Assembly (NCBI GenBank): GCA_963697285.1 | Contig: CAVONI010000012.1 | Location: forward strand, 744,001 to 808,000 | Direction of reading: 5' to 3' | Length of the DNA stretch: 64,000 nt | Source of the DNA: JAEUQQ01 sp963697285 | GTDB taxonomy: Bacteria > Acidobacteriota > Vicinamibacteria > Vicinamibacterales > JAFNAJ01 | Part shown: piece after piece, positions 28,353 to 36,956 of the stretch | How positions within the stretch are numbered: the first letter of the stretch is position 1 | Layout of the letters: every line of letters begins with the position of its first letter | Translations under genes and position numbers: made by a program | The notes under the pieces: generated by a model | Told to the model about the DNA's origin: nothing | Database searches by the model: none | The model's input: the letters and a program-made list of their open reading frames with translations, nothing else

Positions 28353-29093
28353 CTAGCCGCCGATGACCAGCGCGTCCGGAATCTCGAAGCGCTCGTCGGT
28401 GCCGAGGCTGACAATGGTCACGTCGCCCTTGCGGGTGGCCACCAGGGGATCCGTCGCGTCGGACGAGACAGGCTTCCCCGCCACGAACAGGATGCGGCGC
28501 TTGTAGCCGTCGCGCCCGCGCACTTCGACCGTGCCCGTGCCGTCGCGGCCACGCCGCACAACGAACGCCTCACACGGCTGCGGCTTTGGATCGATCATCG
28601 TCGCGCACGTCACCGACGCCGCGGCATGGAACTTCGTGCCCGCCACCAGCGCGTCCTCTGCCGCGGCCAGCGGCGGCAGCGGCTTGCCCGTGACGCCGAT
28701 GGTGAGCGTGTAGGTGCTCGACTCGTTCCGGCGCGCGGCGGCACGCATCAGGTAGACCCGCACCCTGTAGTCGCCGTCGTCGGGCAGCGTGACCGTGAAG
28801 GTGTCTCCGCTCGTGCTCCCGACGAACATCGCCGCGTCGCTCCCCGGCGGGAGGACGTTGAAGTAGTTCTGGCGGTTGGACGCCTTCAGCGTGATGGTGA
28901 GCGTCTGGCCCGCGGCGGCACCGACCTGGTAGTCGACGTCCTGGTCGCCTTTCAGTTGCGCCTTGATCTCCTTTGAACTGGCGCCGGCGGCGAATTGCAC
29001 GCGCTCCGTGCGGATGCCGGGTTGCGCCTGCGCAGCGAGCGTCGCTGCCAACGTGATCAGGCCAGCGGCAACGATGGTCACCTGTGTCTTCAC
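28353..29093 (-). CDS. Exported protein resembling g-type lysozyme inhibitors
   Basis: A signal peptide (TQVTIVAAGLITLAATLAA) is followed by a beta-rich domain with AAGQTLTITLKASNRQNYFN, VLPPGSD, SGDTFTVTLPDDGDYRVRVY and MRAAARRNESSTYTLTIGV. This conserved pattern is, as I recall it, that of PliG-type periplasmic inhibitors of goose-type lysozyme and of related uncharacterised exported proteins. The C-terminal 80 residues, with a likely disulfide between the two Cys, form a second small domain. GTG at 29093 is chosen because AAGGGGAA precedes it and the signal peptide starts there. Confidence 0.6.
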   Translation of the reverse strand: MKTQVTIVAAGLITLAATLAAQAQPGIRTERVQFAAGASSKEIKAQLKGDQDVDYQVGAAAGQTLTITLKASNRQNYFNVLPPGSDAAMFVGSTSGDTFTVTLPDDGDYRVRVYLMRAAARRNESSTYTLTIGVTGKPLPPLAAAEDALVAGTKFHAAASVTCATMIDPKPQPCEAFVVRRGRDGTGTVEVRGRDGYKRRILFVAGKPVSSDATDPLVATRKGDVTIVSLGTDERFEIPDALVIGG

Positions 29094-29290
29094 GAAGTTC
29101 CCCTTCCGGCGCTGCACCGACATCGTCGCGGGCACACGGTTCGCGTGCCGGGCACCACGCGTGAAGGCCGCGCCCACTGCGCCAGCATGCAGCCGTCCGA
29201 GGTCAGCAGTGTCCAGTGCTTGCGAATGCACCCGCAATCCACTTCCTGCCATCACCAGCGCTGCGCGTCAGGCGCGCACAGCCGGCGCAC

Positions 29291-30163
29291 TCACCTGCGC
29301 CCGAACAACTCCCGGTTCAGCGCATCGGAAAGGCCTGCCGCGCCAGAGGCGAGGGCAACGATCCGATAGAGGTGCCGCGGCCTGCCCAGGCCGGCCTGTT
29401 CGGCCAGCGCACGCAGGCGCGTCACTTCCTCGTCGCGGGGCGTCGTGCCGTTGAGCAGCGACACGATGGCATCCGCGACGCGCCCACTGCCCTCGATGAC
29501 GAGCATCGTCCGCCCCGACGCCACGTTCGCGGCGACCTCTTTGAGCGTGATCCCACCGCCGTTGGCGACGATCGTCACCGAGGGACGTCCCGCAGACAAG
29601 CGATCGAACAGTGCGTACATCGTCTCGGTCTCGGATCCCCATCCGTCCTGGTCAGGCAGCAATGACGGGTCGTCGACCGCGACGATCACCGAGTGATTGG
29701 GATCGACCGGCGTCCCGCCGCGCGGGGGGATTTCCTTTGCCGGCGCCACGCCGACCAGCGGAAACCCGCCACGGGCCGCCTTGCGCGCCTCGCCTGCGGC
29801 TTGCATGATGCCCGCCTGCGTGCCGCCGTCGCCCACCGCGAAGCGCTTGCCCGACCTCGCCAACTGCGCAAGCGCGTCGAACATCGACAGCAGCCGCCGC
29901 TGGTCGTCGGCGCTCATCCTCGACGCGCCTCCGCTCAGGAAGATGAATGCATCGGCCTGTTGACGCACGTCTGACACGAGCGCGGCGAGTTCGGCATTGC
30001 CGGCGTGCGTGCCTGCCGTCACGACGATGCGTGCCGGCGCCGCCTGCGGCTGGCCCACAGCCACAGACGCGAGCATCATCGACAACATCCATGTTGCCGC
30101 CGCGGCGGGCGCCGTCCGGGCCAGCCACTCGTCACGGGACCATCGACCACTCAGGTTCGACAT
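29291..30163 (-). CDS. LSDAT/SLOG-family nucleotide-binding-like protein with N-terminal membrane segment
   Basis: After an N-terminal hydrophobic segment (TWMLSMMLASVAVGQ) comes a Rossmann-like SLOG domain of the LSDAT type, the group named after TRPM-channel sensors: VVTAGTHAGNAELAALV, FAVGDGGTQAGIMQA, FPLVGVAPAKEIPP, HSVIVAVDD, GWGSETETMYALF and SVTIVANGGGITLKEV. SLOG domains bind nucleotide-derived ligands; LSDAT proteins often accompany effector or SLATT membrane proteins in predicted defence systems. None is adjacent here. The ATG at 30163 has GGGAGG 5 bases upstream. It is divergent from the PqqD-like gene, with 276 bp between them. Confidence 0.75.
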   Translation of the reverse strand: MSNLSGRWSRDEWLARTAPAAAATWMLSMMLASVAVGQPQAAPARIVVTAGTHAGNAELAALVSDVRQQADAFIFLSGGASRMSADDQRRLLSMFDALAQLARSGKRFAVGDGGTQAGIMQAAGEARKAARGGFPLVGVAPAKEIPPRGGTPVDPNHSVIVAVDDPSLLPDQDGWGSETETMYALFDRLSAGRPSVTIVANGGGITLKEVAANVASGRTMLVIEGSGRVADAIVSLLNGTTPRDEEVTRLRALAEQAGLGRPRHLYRIVALASGAAGLSDALNRELFGRR

Positions 30164-30439
30164 GCAGGCCTCCCTGGCGTGCGAGCCGCCAAGTGTATGT
30201 GATGTCACCGTGTCGAACACACGCGGTCTGCCGCCCTGCACCGATGGTGGCCTCCGCACTCGGGCGGCCTCGTGCCCGCACGCGCCCGCTCCGCTCCCGC
30301 ACGATCCTGCCTCGCGCGGCGAACGCGCATGGGTCGGGTGGCGACCTGGGAGCCACCGCGCGGTACAGGTGTATCATCCGCGGATTCGACAGCCGCCTCG
30401 AGCGTCATCACGGGCTGTCGCAGACGATGCGAGGACGGC

Positions 30440-30880
30440 TTGTCAGACACCGATACGCACCTGGCCCCGAACGTCGCGGAAGTGGCCGCAAAGGTCATGG
30501 ACGGCGAGGCCATCCTGATCAACCTGGCCAACGGCATGTACTACAGCATGGATGGCGCCGGCGGCTTCCTGTGGACGTTGATCGAACGCCGGCTGGGCAT
30601 CGCGGCGATCGCCGACGCGCTGCACGCCCGTTACGACGTGGCACGGCACGTGGCAGAGGCCGACGCGAGCGCCGTGGTCAGCCAGTTGGTGGACGCGGGT
30701 CTGGTGCTGCGCGAGACCGGACGAGGCGCAGCGACCGGACCGGTGGAGCCGCCAGCGGCGACGCGCCTGCCGTACACGCCGCCGCGACTGCTCGCCTACG
30801 ACGACATGGCCGACCTGCTGGCGCTTGACCCTCCGCATCCGTCGCTCACCGACACGCTCTCGCGGAACCTGGTCGAGTAG
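30440..30880 (+). CDS. PqqD-like peptide carrier (RRE) with C-terminal extension
   Basis: Residues 5-90 match the PqqD fold, the RiPP recognition element that binds leader peptides: VMDGEAILINLANGMYYSMD, GGFLWTLIERR and VVSQLVDAGLVL. A Pro/Ala linker and an unusual tail follow, PPRLLAYDDMADLLALDPPH, then about 16 residues. I recall a similar YxDMQDLLLLDPIH tail in other stand-alone PqqD-like proteins. The likely start is TTG at 30440, after GAGGAC; an earlier in-frame start would add no recognisable sequence. It is the first gene of an operon with glycosyltransferases, a kinase and a nucleotidyltransferase, where it may present a peptide or protein substrate. Confidence 0.8.
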   Translation: MSDTDTHLAPNVAEVAAKVMDGEAILINLANGMYYSMDGAGGFLWTLIERRLGIAAIADALHARYDVARHVAEADASAVVSQLVDAGLVLRETGRGAATGPVEPPAATRLPYTPPRLLAYDDMADLLALDPPHPSLTDTLSRNLVE

Positions 30881-30897
30881 TCGCCGCACACGCTGGC

Positions 30898-31590
30898 ATG
30901 ACGGCTCCTCTCGTCACCTGCATCATTCCGGTGTTCAACGGCGCACGCTTCCTCTCCGAGACGGTGAACAGCGTGCTGGCGCAGACGTACCCGGCCATCG
31001 ACATCCTCGTGGTCGACGATGGCTCGACCGATGACACGCCGTCGGCAATCGCGTCGTTCGGCACGCGCATCCGCAGCGTGCGGCAGACGAACAGCGGCGA
31101 GGCTGCCGCACGGAACACGGGCGTGAAGCACGCCACCGGTGGCTACGTGGCGTTCCTCGACGCCGATGATCTCTGGGAGCCCGGCAAGCTCGCCGCGCAG
31201 GTCGATGCCATGCAGCGCGACCCGGGGATCGACCTGTGCTTCACCGCCTTCCAGAACTTCTGGATGCCCGAGGTGCGTGACGAACACCAACAGGCTCCCG
31301 CGCGCGCGGAGCTGCCGTTCGCCGCCTGGAGCATCTGCACCGTGCTCACGCGCCGCGACGTGTTCGATCGCTTCGGCCCGTTCGACGAGCGCCTTCGCAA
31401 GCTCCCGAACATGACGTGGTTCCTGCACGCGGTCGGCCGCGGCGCTCGCGTCACGGTGCTTCCCGAGGCGCTCATGCAGCGCAGGATCCACGCCCAGAAC
31501 GCCTCGCGCCTGCACGACGTGCTCTCGAACGACGAGTTCCTCCCGATGCTGAAGGCATGGCGCGACTATCGTCGCCAGGGCGCCCGATGA
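30898..31590 (+). CDS. GT2 family glycosyltransferase
   Basis: A GT-A fold enzyme. VTCIIPVFNGARFL opens the nucleotide-sugar-binding fold, VVDDGSTDDT binds the nucleotide and FLDADDLW contains the metal-binding DxD. It has 230 residues and no membrane segment, so it is soluble and cytoplasmic. It resembles the next gene product closely in order and in shared segments (AFLDADDLW, QNFW), so the two are probably a duplicated pair with different acceptors. The next gene starts inside its stop (ATGA). In this operon it may glycosylate a peptide or a surface polymer precursor. Confidence 0.88.
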   Translation: MTAPLVTCIIPVFNGARFLSETVNSVLAQTYPAIDILVVDDGSTDDTPSAIASFGTRIRSVRQTNSGEAAARNTGVKHATGGYVAFLDADDLWEPGKLAAQVDAMQRDPGIDLCFTAFQNFWMPEVRDEHQQAPARAELPFAAWSICTVLTRRDVFDRFGPFDERLRKLPNMTWFLHAVGRGARVTVLPEALMQRRIHAQNASRLHDVLSNDEFLPMLKAWRDYRRQGAR

Positions 31591-32300
31591 CGTCGCCCGC
31601 CGCTGCGCCGCTGATCAGTTGCATCGTCGCGGTCTACAACGGTGACCCCTACCTGGCGGAAGCGCTCGAGAGCATCCACGCGCAGACCTACCGGCCCATC
31701 GAGGTGCTGGTCGTCGACGACGGATCGACAGACGGCACGCCGGCGGTGGTCGCGCGCCACGCCGATCGTGTCAGGGCAGTGCACCAGGCCAACGCGGGGC
31801 CGGCGGCCGCGCGGAACCTCGGCCTGCGCGAAGCCCGCGGCGAGTTCATCGCGTTCCTCGACGCCGACGACCTCTGGGCACCGACAAAGCTCGAGCGGCA
31901 GTACGCATCGTTCGAGCAACGACCGGAACTGGACCTGTCGGTCACCATGGTGCAGAACTTCTGGACCGCCGACCTGCGCGACGAGGAAGTGCGCTTCAGC
32001 GACCATCGCCTCGCGCAACCCGTGCCCGGATACAGCACGGTGGCGCTGCTCGCCCGGCGCTCGGTATTCGATCGCGTCGGCTGCTTCGACGAGACATGGC
32101 GGCACGTGCACGACACCGAGTGGTTCGCACGGGTCAGGGCGCACGGCCTGATCACCGAGTTGCTGCCCGACGTGCTGGTGCAACGACGCCTGCATGCCAC
32201 CAACCGCAGCCGCCTCGGCGCCGCGGCGAGCCGAGACGAATACCTGCGCATGGTCCAGGCGTCGCTGACCAGGAAGCGCGGTCAGTCGCCCTGCGGCTGA
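31587..32300 (+). CDS. GT2 family glycosyltransferase (paralogue of the preceding gene)
   Basis: A 237-residue GT-A enzyme with ISCIVAVYNGDPYLAEAL, VVDDGSTDGTPAVV and AFLDADDLWAP. It shares VQNFW and the late RRSVFDRVG segment with its neighbour, which points to tandem duplication. The start overlaps the previous stop by 4 bp and the following gene begins 10 bp after its own stop. Donor sugar and acceptor cannot be told from sequence. Confidence 0.88.
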   Translation: MTSPAAAPLISCIVAVYNGDPYLAEALESIHAQTYRPIEVLVVDDGSTDGTPAVVARHADRVRAVHQANAGPAAARNLGLREARGEFIAFLDADDLWAPTKLERQYASFEQRPELDLSVTMVQNFWTADLRDEEVRFSDHRLAQPVPGYSTVALLARRSVFDRVGCFDETWRHVHDTEWFARVRAHGLITELLPDVLVQRRLHATNRSRLGAAASRDEYLRMVQASLTRKRGQSPCG

Positions 32301-32310
32301 CTCGACACGC

Positions 32311-33657
32311 ATGTCAGCCTGGTCGAACCTCGATCGCGCCGCCAGGGATCACGCACGCTCGTGGCGGCGCGCGCTGCGCACGGCACGCGCCACGCCACCG
32401 GAGCGGTGGGTCGAGGCCACGGCCGTCGATCCCCGGTGCCCAGGCGTAGACAGCGCGTACAACGGCCTCTGCGCCGCATCCGACGGCCGCGTCTACTTCG
32501 CGCTGAGCACGCATCGCGCCGACGTGTCGGCGTTCCTCGGGTGCCTCGACCCTGAACGGCAGACGATCGAGTGGTCGGCCCCGTTGTCGGCGGTCGTCGG
32601 CGGCGATCCTCGGGATGCACGGGCGCACGCGAAGGTGCACGTCCCCATCGAAGAGGTCGACGGCCGCCTCTATTTCGCCACGATCGCCGGCGACCGTGCA
32701 CCGGGCGGCCCGATGGCGTTCCCGGGGTTCCGGATCATGTCGGTCGATCCGGCAGGCAACTCGTGGATCGTCCACGCCGCGGGACCGCGCGGCGAAGGCG
32801 TCATCTCGGGATGCCTCGATGCACGGCGCCGCGTGTACCACGCGCTCACGCACCCGTCGGGCCTCTACTGCCGTAGCGCACTCGACACCGGCCACCTGCA
32901 CGTGTCGCCCCTCGCCCCCGGTATGTCACCCGGCACGCGCGGCGCACCGCGGGATCCATCGACGCCGGTCTGCCGGGCGCTCGGCCTCGATCCCGATGGC
33001 GCGATCTACGGGTCCTGTCACGACGGATCAATCTGGCGCTGCGACCCGGACGGCGAACCGCACCTCATGACCAACGCGAACGTGTTCGACGGCATGGTGC
33101 CGCCCGTTGATCGGCGTGGCCGCGCGAGCGGCCTGTGGCGCGCGATCGTCTGGGACGACGACGGGGCCTGCTTCTACGGACTGCACGGGGCCACGGGCAG
33201 CATGTTCCGCTTCAGTCCGGGTGCGGACGCCGCGTGGAACCCGTCGCACGCCTCGGGCCTGCCGCACAGCACCGGCTTGGCCACGCACCGTTCCGCTCGC
33301 AACTCGGACTCGTCCTGCACGGTCGTACGCTCTTCCAACTCGCGCACGGCGCGTCGGTCCGCGACGGCAACGGCGCGTTGCCCGAGCGCAGCGTGTTCCT
33401 GACGTCTGTACGCCCTCGACCGTGGCACGTTCCGCGAACACGGGCCCGTGCAAACGCGCGATGGCGATCGCCTGCTGTTCGCCGAGTCACTGACTGCAGA
33501 CCACGCCGGCACGCTCCACACCTCCGGGTGGGTCGAATGCCGCGACCGCGCGGCGTGGGCGCGAGATCGCGCCGAACGGGCCATCGCCGCGAGCGGCGAA
33601 TGCCGCGGCGAGACCTATCGCATGATGCTGCTGCAGATCCCGCAGGGCGCGCGGTGA
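32311..33657 (+). CDS. Beta-propeller-like (SMP-30/WD40-like) protein (interrupted)
   Basis: Repeated strands with GLCAASDGRVYFAL, EEVDGRLYFATIAG, LDPDGAIYGSCHDGSIW and CFYGLHGATGSMFRF have the spacing of a beta-propeller such as SMP-30/gluconolactonase-like proteins. No signal peptide is visible. The frame shifts near 33290 and returns near 33410 by opposite one-base changes; the joined protein is about 448 residues and ends LLQIPQGAR at 33657, where GTGA couples it to the deacetylase. A binding or hydrolase role is possible; no catalytic residues can be assigned. Confidence 0.6.
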
Positions 33658-34613
33658 CCGTCTCGGCTGCGCGTCATCGTCCGGCGTTCATCGTGACCGT
33701 TGACGTGGAGGGCGACGACGCCTGGGCGCGCCGGCCAGTCGTCACGGTCGAGAACCTGCGGCACTTGCCGCGCCTGCACGGGCTGTGCGCGACGCACGGT
33801 GTGCGGCCGGTCTACCTCGCCACCCACGAGGTCACCGGCTCGGCTGACTTCCGCGTGTTCATGCGCAGGGTGCTCGAGCGAGAGGAGGCCGAAGTCGGCA
33901 TGCACCTCCACGCGTGGAACACGCCGCCCATGGCACCACGCGAAGCCAACGACTGGAGGCAGCAACCACTCGCGACCGAGTATCCCCGCGCGGCACTCGA
34001 GGCGAAGGTCCATCACCTGACGCGCACGCTGCGCGCGGTGTGTGGCGTGCAACCAGTCAGCCACCGAGGTGGCCGATGGGCGTTCGACGCCGCGTATGCC
34101 CGCGTGCTGCTGGACGCCGGCTACCGCGTCGATGCCTCGGTGACGCCGGGGATCTCGTGGCGCGGATCGGCGGGCGCCCTGGGTCAGGGGCCCGACTACA
34201 CAGACTTCCCGGTGGATCCCTATTTCGTCGATCTCGATCACATCGAGCGTGCGGGAGCGTCGACGCTGCTCGAGGTGCCGCTCACCACGCGGCGCATCGA
34301 CATGGGACGTACGCGCGCGGATGGCCGCCCGGCCGTGCTCGTCGAGTGGCTGCGGCCCAACGGCCGGAATCGTGCGCAGATGCTGCGGCTGGCCGGTGAC
34401 GCGATCGCCAGCGGCCGGCCCTGCCTCGTGCTGATGCTGCATTCCTCAGACCTGCTGCCGGGCGGCAGCCCTGCCGCGTGCGATGCGGACGCCGTCGAGG
34501 CGATCCTCGACGATCTCGAGGCGCTGTTCCGGCATGTCGCAGGGTCCACGCACCCGGCCACGCTCGCCGAGTTCCACCAGGCGGCGTGCCACAGCACCGG
34601 ACGAATGGCCTGA
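33654..34613 (+). CDS. Polysaccharide deacetylase-like (NodB/CE4) protein
   Basis: The NodB-like barrel begins FIVTVDVEGDDAW, with the catalytic Asp; EVGMHLHAWNTPP supplies the metal-binding histidines; PVSHRGGRWAFD and GYRVDASVTPG follow in the usual order. LVLMLHSSDLLPGG contains the late His. CE4 enzymes remove N- or O-acetyl groups from polysaccharides and some act on other substrates. There is no signal peptide, so it would act in the cytoplasm, unlike most cell-wall deacetylases. The GTG start overlaps the previous TGA, and the kinase gene follows after 1 bp. Confidence 0.82.
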   Translation: MTVSAARHRPAFIVTVDVEGDDAWARRPVVTVENLRHLPRLHGLCATHGVRPVYLATHEVTGSADFRVFMRRVLEREEAEVGMHLHAWNTPPMAPREANDWRQQPLATEYPRAALEAKVHHLTRTLRAVCGVQPVSHRGGRWAFDAAYARVLLDAGYRVDASVTPGISWRGSAGALGQGPDYTDFPVDPYFVDLDHIERAGASTLLEVPLTTRRIDMGRTRADGRPAVLVEWLRPNGRNRAQMLRLAGDAIASGRPCLVLMLHSSDLLPGGSPAACDADAVEAILDDLEALFRHVAGSTHPATLAEFHQAACHSTGRMA

Positions 34614-34614
34614 C

Positions 34615-35676
34615 ATGGAACGACTGCTGGACGACGCGCTCGTGGGCGCCGCGTTCGACGACCTGCGTCGCCGTTTCTGCAGTGTGGCGTCGGCGCCGGG
34701 CATCGACGTCAGCGTGCGCGACTGCCTCTTCGCGGGGCGCCGCGTGCGCCTTCGCGTCGCCGGACGGGCACTCGCGGATCGTGTCGTCCGGCCCTTCGCG
34801 CACCTGTGCGTCGCCGTCAACGAGGGTGCGCACGTGAGCCTCACCATCGACCTCTGGGATCGCGAGGGCGAAGGTGCGCCCGCCGAGTGCTGCGCCGCAC
34901 CCGGCGAGACCACCGACGTGAGCCTCAACGGGCGGTTCCTGCTCCAGGTGACTCCGCACACGCGCGTGGCCTTCGATCGCTCGCGTGCCAGCATCGTCGG
35001 ATGCAGCGACGGCACGAGAGAGGTCGGCGTGTACGAACGCGGAAAACCGCTCGCGCGGTTCCTTGCCGAGTGGTACGCCGATGTTGCCGTCCCCGTGGTG
35101 CATGCAGGGTTCGTGGAGACAGGCGAGGAAGGCGTTCTCCTCGCGGGCAAAGGCGGATCGGGTAAGTCGACCCTCTCGGTGGCCTGCGCGAGCGCCGGCC
35201 TCGGGTTCCTCGGTGAGGACTACACCGCGGTCGAGTTCACGCCCGACGGTGGCGTGATCGGCCACAGCGCGTACGGGTCGGCCTTCCTGTCGCCAGGCGC
35301 GGACAGGTGGTGCGGCCCGCTCACTGGCCACCTGATCGCCAGCACCGACGACGCCGAGCCGAAGTCGGTGGTGCTGGTGGGCGACGTGTGGCCCGACCGG
35401 CTGCGCCGATCGGCACCGGTTCGCGCCGTGGCGTTGTGCAGCGTGGCCGACGTGGACGGCTTCGACATCACGGCCCTGTCGAAGCCCGCCGCGCTGCTGG
35501 CGATCGCCCCGAGTTGCCTGCTCCAGATCCACGGGCGGCGACGCAACAGCCTCGACACGATCGCGCAACTGGTGGAACGCGTGCCGTGTTTCAGGCTGCG
35601 CCTCGGACCGCGGATCGACGCGCTGCCCGCGAGCATCGGCGCGCTCGTCCGGCTCGCCGGGGGGCGAACGGCATGA
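34615..35676 (+). CDS. HprK-like kinase
   Basis: The C-terminal half carries a P-loop typical of the HPr kinase fold, LLAGKGGSGKSTLSVACA, followed by GLGFLGEDYTAVEF, where the acidic residues correspond to the HprK catalytic region. The first 170 residues are an unrecognised beta-rich domain. It lacks the HprK N-terminal domain, and no HPr gene is near, so it is one of the HprK-related kinases found in RiPP and exosortase loci. In lasso-peptide clusters such kinases phosphorylate a serine of the precursor. It couples to the nucleotidyltransferase by an ATGA overlap, as in paeninodin-type clusters. Confidence 0.8.
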   Translation: MERLLDDALVGAAFDDLRRRFCSVASAPGIDVSVRDCLFAGRRVRLRVAGRALADRVVRPFAHLCVAVNEGAHVSLTIDLWDREGEGAPAECCAAPGETTDVSLNGRFLLQVTPHTRVAFDRSRASIVGCSDGTREVGVYERGKPLARFLAEWYADVAVPVVHAGFVETGEEGVLLAGKGGSGKSTLSVACASAGLGFLGEDYTAVEFTPDGGVIGHSAYGSAFLSPGADRWCGPLTGHLIASTDDAEPKSVVLVGDVWPDRLRRSAPVRAVALCSVADVDGFDITALSKPAALLAIAPSCLLQIHGRRRNSLDTIAQLVERVPCFRLRLGPRIDALPASIGALVRLAGGRTA

Positions 35677-36857
35677 CCAGGCGTGCACGACCCGCGTGGT
35701 GGCGCAAGGTGTCGGACGCGGTGTTGCCGTCGGCACTCGACACCTTGTTCCTGCAGGCGTGCCTCCTCGATCGCGAGCGTGCCACCGGCGCCTGGCACAA
35801 GTGGTCTGACGCTGTCACCCGGGACGGGACCGCCATCGAGCGGGCGCTCGCGCGCGTCGGCTCGTTCCTGACGCTGCTGGCGTGGAATCTCGATCGCCAC
35901 GCGGTCGAGATGCCGCCACCACTCGCGACGCACCTGCGGTTCGCGCAGTTCACCGAGCAACTCCGCGACACGACCTATCGGCGCGTGTGCCGTGCGGTCT
36001 TCGACAACCTGACGACCGCCGGCATCCCGTTCGTGGTCCTCAAGGGCGCGGCGCTTGGCGACACCGTCTACCCCGACCCGCTCCTGCGCCACTCCGACGA
36101 CATCGATCTCTGGGCACCCGAGGACGAGTTGACGCGCGCGAACGACATCCTCCTCGAGCGCGGCTGGAGCGTGCTGGCGGAGCCGTCGTTGCCGAGTCCG
36201 CTGCACCTCCCGCCGCTGGCCGACCGGTCACGCGTCCCTGTCGAACTTCATCGTGCGCTGCTCATCCCGCACTACACCCTGCCGTACGACGAGATGTGGG
36301 GGCGGAGCGTGCCCGCGCGTGTCGCTGGCAGTGACGTGCGTGCGCTCGGACCCACCGACGCGCTCGTCCACGCCTGCGCCCATGGGCTCACGGGCGCGCC
36401 AACGCAGCGATGGGTCGCCGACGCGGTATTCGTCCTCGCGAGCGCCCCGGCGATGAGATGGGACACGCTCCGGCAGACGGTGCTCGCCGCGCGGCTCGCC
36501 ATCCCGCTCACGGTCGCCCTCGAGTACCTCGTCACGCACTTCGACGCTGCCGTCCCGCACGACCTCGTCGACGGCCTCGCAGAGGCGGCCGCGCACGCGA
36601 CGTGGCTCGATCGGGCGGCTGCGCGCCCATGGCCGGTCGTGCCCGTCGCGCGTGGACGACGCGGATGGCGGTCGCTGGCGTCACGCGCGCACGCATTCAC
36701 GCGAGCGGCGTTCCCCCCGCCGGCGCAGCTCGCCCTGATGCACGACCTGCGGCCGTGGCAGTTGCCGCTGGCCTACCTGCGCCGACTGGCCGCCTACCCG
36801 CGCCTCCGCCGAACGAGCCCGTCCCGTGCCGGCTGGCGCGCCCGAGCGCGCGGCTGA
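35673..36857 (+). CDS. Nucleotidyltransferase-fold protein (NTP_transf_5-like)
   Basis: A 394-residue protein with the nucleotidyltransferase signature VVLKGAALGDTVYPDP then RHSDDIDLWAPEDEL, where the two Asp of DDID bind metal. The remainder is helical. Proteins of this type occur next to HprK-like kinases in lasso-peptide and related clusters and are thought to modify the peptide or a phosphorylated intermediate. It is the last gene of the operon; a strong hairpin starts 2 bp after its stop. Its start overlaps the kinase stop by 4 bp. Confidence 0.82.
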   Translation: MTRRARPAWWRKVSDAVLPSALDTLFLQACLLDRERATGAWHKWSDAVTRDGTAIERALARVGSFLTLLAWNLDRHAVEMPPPLATHLRFAQFTEQLRDTTYRRVCRAVFDNLTTAGIPFVVLKGAALGDTVYPDPLLRHSDDIDLWAPEDELTRANDILLERGWSVLAEPSLPSPLHLPPLADRSRVPVELHRALLIPHYTLPYDEMWGRSVPARVAGSDVRALGPTDALVHACAHGLTGAPTQRWVADAVFVLASAPAMRWDTLRQTVLAARLAIPLTVALEYLVTHFDAAVPHDLVDGLAEAAAHATWLDRAAARPWPVVPVARGRRGWRSLASRAHAFTRAAFPPPAQLALMHDLRPWQLPLAYLRRLAAYPRLRRTSPSRAGWRARARG

Positions 36858-36858
36858 G

Positions 36859-36881
36859 CCCGGGGCGTCGCGACGCCCGGG
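36859..36881. terminator. Hairpin terminator between convergent genes
   Basis: CCCGGGGCGTCG and CGACGCCCGGG form a nearly perfect 11-bp stem with almost no loop just after the nucleotidyltransferase stop and before the convergent gene ending at 36957. There is no T-run, so termination may need Rho or act as a simple block. Confidence 0.55.
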
Positions 36882-36956
36882 TGTGCAGCGGATCCGCCGG
36901 ACGCGTGGCGTCGTCTCGACCCTTCGGGCCCGGGGCGTACGGTCATCCGACCGGCG

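Noticed and set aside
27558..28976. 472-codon open frame on the plus strand
   Set aside because: It is antisense to the threonine dehydratase-like gene and to part of the next gene; composition is typical of a shadow frame.
30440..36857. A complete lasso-peptide cluster
   Set aside because: No B2-type leader protease, cyclase or precursor was found in the window, so only a lasso-like tailoring set can be claimed.
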